Shown: piece after piece, positions 12,986 through 17,050 of the stretch
Layout: each line of letters opens with the position of its first letter
Position numbering within the stretch: the first letter of the stretch is position 1
Source: 0-14-0-20-45-22 sp041645495
GTDB lineage: Bacteria; Fidelibacterota; UBA2242
Length of the DNA: 17,050 nucleotides
Assembly (NCBI GenBank): GCA_041645495.1
Contig: JBAZPZ010000041.1
Location: forward strand, 1-17,050
Reading direction: 5' to 3'
The notes under the pieces: model-generated
Told to the model about the DNA's origin: nothing
Database searches by the model: none
The model's input: only the letters and a program-made list of their open reading frames with translations
Made by a program: the position numbers and the translations under genes

Positions 12986-14113
12986 ATGAAGAGCAAATTT
13001 TTACCGATCATGATCTTGACCGTTTTATTCATCGCGAGTTGCGGTTCGTCGGGGCGAATCGGCAGAACCATCAACAATATTTCGCAAAGCGTAAAAGCCG
13101 AATATTGTCCCGATAAACGCATTTCCATCTGGAATATTTCCGTCAAACGCGACCGCGGCGATTTTATCGTTTCCGGCGAAACCGATCATTCGACAGCGCG
13201 GGAAGTCTTCCAGAAAAAGGTGAAAGAAGCGTTGCCGAAGAAGACGATCACATTCGCGATCAAACTTCTTCCCGACGATACGGTCGGGCAATTGCATTTC
13301 GGAATTCTGCGAACCTCGACAGCAAAAATGCGAAGTGGCTCATCGATTTTCAAAGACGTCGTCAGCGAGACGCTCATGGGCTTGCCGCTGGAAATCCTTA
13401 AAGAAGAGGACGATTGTTTTCTCGTTCGAAGCGACGACGGATATTTGGGCTGGATCGATAAAGACCAGATCATTCAGGGAAGTGATTCGCTCAAACTTCT
13501 CTGGGATAATTCTGAAAAAGTCGTTTTCACGGATGTCGAAGGAGTCGTTCATTCGGAGCCATCTTTCGAATCCGATCCGGTGAGCGATTGCGTGATGGGG
13601 AACTGGTTCATCAATATCGGAAAGTCCGGATCGTGGACAAAGGTCGCTTATCTCGACGATCGAATCGGATTTATCCCGACCAAACAGTTGGTAGCGGCCG
13701 ATGTCTATCTTGCAAGAAAATTAGAACCCGGAAAAATCATGAAAACGGCAAAAAGTCTGCTGGGTCGTCCGTATCTCTGGGGCACCGCTTCGACGAAGGA
13801 AATGGACTGTAGCGGATTTGTCCAAACGGTTTTCCGCAACAACGGCTGCATTTTACCGCGCGACGCCAACATGCAGGCGAACGAAGGAACCGAAGTTGAT
13901 ACGTCCGGCTTTTTTAAAAATCTCCAACCGAGCGATCTGCTTTTCTTTGGACGTAGCAATGAAAAAATTACGCATGTCGGATTGTATCTCGGCGGGTATG
14001 AATTCATTCACTGTTCGGGGCGGGTCCGAATCGATAGTTTCGATCCCAACGCAAAGAACTACAGTGATTACCGTAAAAATGGTCTCCAAAAGGTCAAACG
14101 CATTGTGAACTGA
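12986..14113 (+). CDS. NlpC/P60-family cell-wall peptidase lipoprotein with SH3-like domains
   Basis: A 375-residue C40-family peptidase of the YkfC-like architecture, likely cleaving peptidoglycan stem peptides (gamma-D-glutamyl-diamino-acid bonds are the usual target). The signal peptide ends L-F-I-A-S-C-G-S with lipid-acceptor Cys19. Residues about 35-105 are an uncharacterised N-terminal part. Two SH3-like stretches follow (about 108-165, containing G-Y-L-G-W-I; about 175-235, containing R-I-G-F-I-P). The catalytic domain has Y-L-W-G, D-C-S-G-F (Cys275), I-T-H-V-G-L-Y (His330) and F-I-H-C-S-G (His342). The ribosome-binding site is AGAGGAGAG, 12 bp after the protease gene. It is the last gene of the tmk operon, with a strong terminator just downstream. 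Pairing with a Ctp-type protease fits envelope remodelling. Confidence 0.92.
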   Translation: MKSKFLPIMILTVLFIASCGSSGRIGRTINNISQSVKAEYCPDKRISIWNISVKRDRGDFIVSGETDHSTAREVFQKKVKEALPKKTITFAIKLLPDDTVGQLHFGILRTSTAKMRSGSSIFKDVVSETLMGLPLEILKEEDDCFLVRSDDGYLGWIDKDQIIQGSDSLKLLWDNSEKVVFTDVEGVVHSEPSFESDPVSDCVMGNWFINIGKSGSWTKVAYLDDRIGFIPTKQLVAADVYLARKLEPGKIMKTAKSLLGRPYLWGTASTKEMDCSGFVQTVFRNNGCILPRDANMQANEGTEVDTSGFFKNLQPSDLLFFGRSNEKITHVGLYLGGYEFIHCSGRVRIDSFDPNAKNYSDYRKNGLQKVKRIVN

Positions 14114-14116
14114 CCT

Positions 14117-14144
14117 TCGTCGAATCGCTCGACGACCGTTTTTT
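14117..14144 (+). terminator. Intrinsic terminator after the tmk-protease-NlpC operon
   Basis: TCGTCGA (14117-14123), an ATCGC loop, then TCGACGA (14129-14135): a perfect 7-bp stem, with CCG and then six T residues (14139-14144). It starts 4 bp after the NlpC/P60 stop codon. The form and position are textbook. Confidence 0.8.
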
Positions 14145-14195
14145 GATATTTTTCCAAATCTTTATTTTGCCATTTCGTATATTGATTATGACGAC

Positions 14196-14942
14196 ATGAA
14201 GAATCCGACGATACTGATCATCAAAACCGGCTCGACGTACCGCGACGTGCGGACTACGACAGGCGATTTTGATGTCTGGATTCAGAACGCAACCAATCAT
14301 CCGGAAGTTGTCTGGAAAGTGAAACCGGTTGAAAAAGTCGAACCGGACAAGATTCATTCGTACGACGGCGTGATCTTGACGGGCGCTCATTTGTCGCTGA
14401 CGCAACCTTATCCGTATCTGGAAGGAATGAAGCGGCTTGTCGATAACATTCTCAAGAATCAGGTTCCGACGCTCGGCATCTGCTTCGGACATCAGTTGAT
14501 CAATAAAATCCTCGGCGGAGAAGTAATTACCAATCCGCTGGGAATCGAGATGGGAATTACCAAACTCCAGTTCACGCTTCACGGACTGACCGATCCGCTA
14601 TTCGAGGGACTTTTACCGGCGAAAACCGAAGTCTATTCGTCTCACAACGATATCGTCTCCAAAATTGCCGACGGCGTCGTTCCGCTTGCCAAAAGCGACC
14701 GCACGCAATATCAGGCGACGCGGTACGGACGGTGCATTTTTACCGTTCAGTTCCATCCCGAATATAACCGGGAAATCATGGAAATGTACATCCGGCGCGA
14801 ATTCAACCGGATCAAAGCGGATCATTTACGGAATCCGCTTAATAGTCTGCCGCCGCAGGAAATCCTCAACCGAAACCGCGACCTGCAAAAGAGCCGAAAA
14901 ATTTTGGACAATTTCATCACTATCGTCAGCGAGTCGAAATGA
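14196..14942 (+). CDS. Class-I glutamine amidotransferase domain protein
   Basis: A 248-residue stand-alone class-I glutamine amidotransferase (GMP-synthase-type GATase fold), which would release ammonia from glutamine or act as a related gamma-glutamyl hydrolase. The catalytic set is complete: nucleophile Cys96 in G-I-C-F-G-H-Q, and His187 and Glu189 in V-Q-F-H-P-E-Y. S-S-H-N-D (148-152) is the usual loop before the active site. About 60 residues beyond the last motif are charged and helical. There is no partner synthetase domain, so the acceptor is unknown. The gene follows the terminator at 14117-14144 and starts a new transcription unit; no strong Shine-Dalgarno is seen before the ATG. 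Its TGA overlaps the endonuclease V start (ATGA), indicating coupling. Confidence 0.85.
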   Translation: MKNPTILIIKTGSTYRDVRTTTGDFDVWIQNATNHPEVVWKVKPVEKVEPDKIHSYDGVILTGAHLSLTQPYPYLEGMKRLVDNILKNQVPTLGICFGHQLINKILGGEVITNPLGIEMGITKLQFTLHGLTDPLFEGLLPAKTEVYSSHNDIVSKIADGVVPLAKSDRTQYQATRYGRCIFTVQFHPEYNREIMEMYIRREFNRIKADHLRNPLNSLPPQEILNRNRDLQKSRKILDNFITIVSESK

Positions 14943-15661
14943 AAATCGTTGCCGGACGCGATCATCGCTGGGATGTGACAATACCGGAAGCGCGGGAAAT
15001 TCAGCAATCACTAAGGAAACAGGTCGTTCTCCAACCTTTTTCCCGGCCGGTTCGGCGTGTCGTAGCGGTCGATGTTTCGTATTCCCGATTTGACAAACTC
15101 GGTTTTGCGGTTCTGGGTGAGTTTATGTGCGCCTATGACAACGCAACCGGTTCGTACATTATCCAAGACGCGCTATTTCTCAAAAGAACCGGAACGGTTG
15201 GGTTTCCGTATATTCCCGGCTATCTGAGTTTTCGGGAAATCCCGATGCTGATCCCATTGTTTGAACAAGTTGAAAATCCTCCGGATTTGATTTTAGTGGA
15301 CGGTGCGGGCATCGCGCATCCGCGGGAATTGGGCCTGGCTTCGCACATCGGCGTTATTTTCGATATTCCGGCGATCGGTTGCGCCAAGTCCCGGCTCATC
15401 GGCGAGTTTCAGGAACCGTCTTATCGAAAAGGAACCTTTGCCACGCTGAATGTGAAAGGAAAACAGGTTGGTGCCGTTCTGCGAAGCAAGGACAAAGTTC
15501 GTCCATTGTTTGTTTCACCGGGTCATTTGACCGACATCCGAACATCATCGGAGATCATCCTTCGATTCTGTTCGAAATACCGGATTCCGGAACCGCTTCG
15601 TCAGGTGGATGCGATATCGAAAGAATTGCGGCGCCAAACGTCAAAGCAATCAGCAGAATGA
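14939..15661 (+). CDS. nfi: Endonuclease V (deoxyinosine 3' endonuclease)
   Basis: A 240-residue endonuclease V, which nicks DNA one base 3' of deoxyinosine and other deaminated bases. The catalytic metal ligands are visible: D45 in A-V-D-V-S-Y, E100 in G-Y-L-S-F-R-E, and D121 in V-D-G-A-G. The hallmark G-x-A-H-P-R-E-L-G-L-A-S-H-I-G block (124-138) and I-G-C-A-K-S (residues about 145-150) follow, as do the C-terminal P-L-F-V-S-P-G-H and the usual basic tail. Length matches the family, with a slightly longer C-terminus. It overlaps the amidotransferase gene by 4 bp (ATGA), so the two are translated together. Confidence 0.95.
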   Translation: MKIVAGRDHRWDVTIPEAREIQQSLRKQVVLQPFSRPVRRVVAVDVSYSRFDKLGFAVLGEFMCAYDNATGSYIIQDALFLKRTGTVGFPYIPGYLSFREIPMLIPLFEQVENPPDLILVDGAGIAHPRELGLASHIGVIFDIPAIGCAKSRLIGEFQEPSYRKGTFATLNVKGKQVGAVLRSKDKVRPLFVSPGHLTDIRTSSEIILRFCSKYRIPEPLRQVDAISKELRRQTSKQSAE

Positions 15662-15692
15662 AATTAAAATGAATGAAAAAGGAGTGTAAAAA

Positions 15693-16136
15693 ATGAAGAA
15701 ATTATATCGTAGTGAACGTGACCGTAAAATCGCCGGCGTTTGCGGCGGCATCGGTGAGTATTTTGATGTTGATTCGTCTCTTCTCCGTTTGTTGTGGCTG
15801 ATTTTGGTTCTTCTCGGCGGTGTCGGAGTGGTCGCTTATATCATAGCGATGATCATCATTCCGAGGAATCCGAACGATTCCATCGAAACGGCTGAAGTGA
15901 AAAAAGAGGAAGAAACTGTCAAGCCGCGTTCGGGAAATAACGCGCGGATTTTCTGGGGAATCCTGCTCATTTTATTGGGCGTATTCTTTGGAATGAAACA
16001 AATCTGGTACTTCGATCGTGTTTTTGATGAAATCCGGTATTTTATGAAGGACTTTTTCATTCCGGCGGCGCTGGTCGTTATAGGTATTTACATCATCGTT
16101 CAGAACGATAAAAAGAACCGAAAGCCGGGAGAATGA
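15693..16136 (+). CDS. PspC-domain membrane protein
   Basis: A 147-residue inner-membrane protein. The N-terminal PspC domain (1-58) is unmistakable: K-I-A-G-V-C-G-G-I-G-E-Y-F-D-V-D (12-27), followed by a transmembrane helix (about 31-55) and I-I-P-R. A polar linker (59-86) leads to two further hydrophobic segments (about 88-102 and 123-139), resembling the C-terminal membrane part of LiaI/LiaF-like stress proteins. PspC proteins sense or relay envelope stress. No pspA or pspB is nearby. The ribosome-binding site (AAAGGAG) sits about 10 bp before the ATG. It starts 31 bp after endonuclease V and may be in the same transcript. Confidence 0.9.
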   Translation: MKKLYRSERDRKIAGVCGGIGEYFDVDSSLLRLLWLILVLLGGVGVVAYIIAMIIIPRNPNDSIETAEVKKEEETVKPRSGNNARIFWGILLILLGVFFGMKQIWYFDRVFDEIRYFMKDFFIPAALVVIGIYIIVQNDKKNRKPGE

Positions 16137-16457
16137 ATAATTCGGTTAAATTATTTTAATTAACATAATTCCGAAGATCACGGTGAATTGGAAGATAATA
16201 TTTTATTATTCCTTTGATGAATAATTGAAATATTGACAAATGCCAAGATAGATTGATTCAGAAATGTGAGTGAAGAGGAAAGAACTTTAAAAAATATATT
16301 CACGAATGTTTAAAATATTTATTAAGTTTTGGCCGTGAATTTGACCGTTGTTTGAAGTGGAATAAAGAGGTACGATGCATAGGTCTTTTTTATCGGTTTC
16401 GAAACAATTGCTAAATATATCATGGAATCAACACAATAAACATATCTGGAGGTAATC
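16137..16457. other. AT-rich intergenic region before glutamate dehydrogenase
   Basis: No gene is seen in these 321 bases. An AT-only bulged hairpin (16145-16164) follows the PspC gene but lacks a T-tract. A TTGACA (16233-16238) has no convincing -10 at the right spacing. A perfect 10-bp palindrome GTTTCGAAAC (16396-16405) lies about 50 bp before the gdh start and could be an operator. GGAGG (16448-16452) is the gdh ribosome-binding site. Confidence 0.5.
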
Positions 16458-17050
16458 ATGAGTTACGTTCAAACCGTTCTTGAGAATTTACGCGCCAAAT
16501 ACCCGTGGGAAAAAGAATTCCTGCAGGCGGCGACCGAGGTGCTCGAATCTCTCGAAGAGGTTGTCGATAAAAATCCGAAATACAAACGTGCGAAAATACT
16601 CGAACGCATCGTAGAGCCCGAACGCGTCATCATTTTTCGCGTTCCATGGGTAGACGATCGTGGCGAAGTTCAGGTCAATGTCGGCTATCGCGTTCAATTC
16701 AACAGCGCGATCGGTCCGTATAAAGGCGGTCTGCGGTTTCATCCGGCAGTAACGTTGAGCATGTTGAAGTTTTTAAGCTTCGAGCAGACGTTTAAAAATT
16801 CTCTGACGACTCTGCCGATGGGCGGCGGAAAAGGCGGTTCCGATTTCAATCCGACCGGCAAATCCGAAAACGAGATCATGAAGTTCTGCCAGAGTTTCAT
16901 GACGGAACTGTATCGCCACATTGGACCGCATCTTGATGTTCCGGCCGGCGACGTGGGCGTCGGCGGAAGAGAAGTCGGCTATCTTTTCGGTCAGTACAAA
17001 CGCATCGTCAATCAGTTCGATGCGGCGACGTTAACCGGAAAAGGCATGAC
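16458..17050 (+). CDS. gdhA: Glutamate dehydrogenase (hexameric type), 5' part
   Basis: The first 197 codons of a hexameric glutamate dehydrogenase, which interconverts glutamate with 2-oxoglutarate plus ammonia; the gene runs off the right edge. The start follows a perfect GGAGG at good spacing. Visible motifs: G-Y-R-V-Q-F-N-S-A-I-G-P-Y-K-G-G-L-R-F-H (75-94), then T-L-P-M-G-G-G-K-G-G-S-D-F-N-P with the catalytic lysine K125, and V-P-A-G-D-V-G-V-G-G-R-E, the substrate-binding aspartate region. These place it with the about 450-residue NADP-type bacterial enzymes; cofactor preference cannot be told without the Rossmann domain. Confidence 0.93.
   Translation, partial: MSYVQTVLENLRAKYPWEKEFLQAATEVLESLEEVVDKNPKYKRAKILERIVEPERVIIFRVPWVDDRGEVQVNVGYRVQFNSAIGPYKGGLRFHPAVTLSMLKFLSFEQTFKNSLTTLPMGGGKGGSDFNPTGKSENEIMKFCQSFMTELYRHIGPHLDVPAGDVGVGGREVGYLFGQYKRIVNQFDAATLTGKGM

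Noticed and set aside
16233..16261. Promoter for glutamate dehydrogenase at TTGACA
   Set aside because: No acceptable -10 hexamer occurs at 16-18 bp spacing, and the region is AT-rich enough for a chance TTGACA.
1..17050. tRNA or rRNA genes
   Set aside because: By eye I found no T-arm GTTCRANNC context with a matching acceptor stem and no rRNA signature; a covariance search would be decisive.

Overview
The window looks like chromosomal DNA from a Gram-negative (diderm) bacterium of middling GC content. The signs are two or three lipoprotein-type signal peptides, a long beta-barrel-like protein ending in phenylalanine, an NlpC/P60 cell-wall peptidase and a C-terminal-processing protease. Gene order and intergenic debris (short degenerate repeats, 'gtgttcatccgtgttaatctgcgg'-type elements) recall uncultivated FCB-superphylum lineages. 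That placement is an inference; there is no rRNA gene or marker here to settle it.

Left part (1-4958), housekeeping-like genes: a YqiA-type esterase (+), a YkvA/DUF1232 membrane-associated protein (-), and a three-gene minus-strand operon of a NuoD-like protein, a NuoH-like protein and an exported/lipoprotein form of protein-L-isoaspartate methyltransferase. The two complex I-like proteins have no NuoB, C or I partners here and have lost several hallmark residues. An RmlC-like cupin epimerase (+) is divergent from this operon.

Middle part (4959-9283), accessory island: about 790 bases of non-coding DNA carry a degenerate inverted-repeat element, small hairpins and a striking degenerate array with a 21-bp period. 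A good sigma70-like promoter follows, then an AT-rich pair of unknown surface genes (a lipoprotein with an Ig/PKD-like C-terminus and a large outer-membrane beta-barrel-like protein). The island ends in nested insertion-sequence debris: an ISL3-family transposase pseudogene cut by the left end of an IS3-family element.

Right part (9214-17050): the IS3 OrfA start is fused in frame to the C-terminal half of a DUF1998-type DEAD/DEAH helicase (YprA/MrfA-like). That helicase lacks its first RecA domain and also carries an apparent internal deletion of motif V. Then come tmk, a CtpA-type S41 protease and an NlpC/P60 lipoprotein, closed by a clear intrinsic terminator. Next are a class-I glutamine amidotransferase overlapping endonuclease V, then a PspC-domain protein. 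The start of an NAD(P)-glutamate dehydrogenase runs off the right edge.

The best leads are the transposase-helicase chimera, the orphan NuoD/NuoH-like pair with an exported methyltransferase, and the surface-protein island behind the 21-bp array. I found no CRISPR array, tRNA or rRNA.
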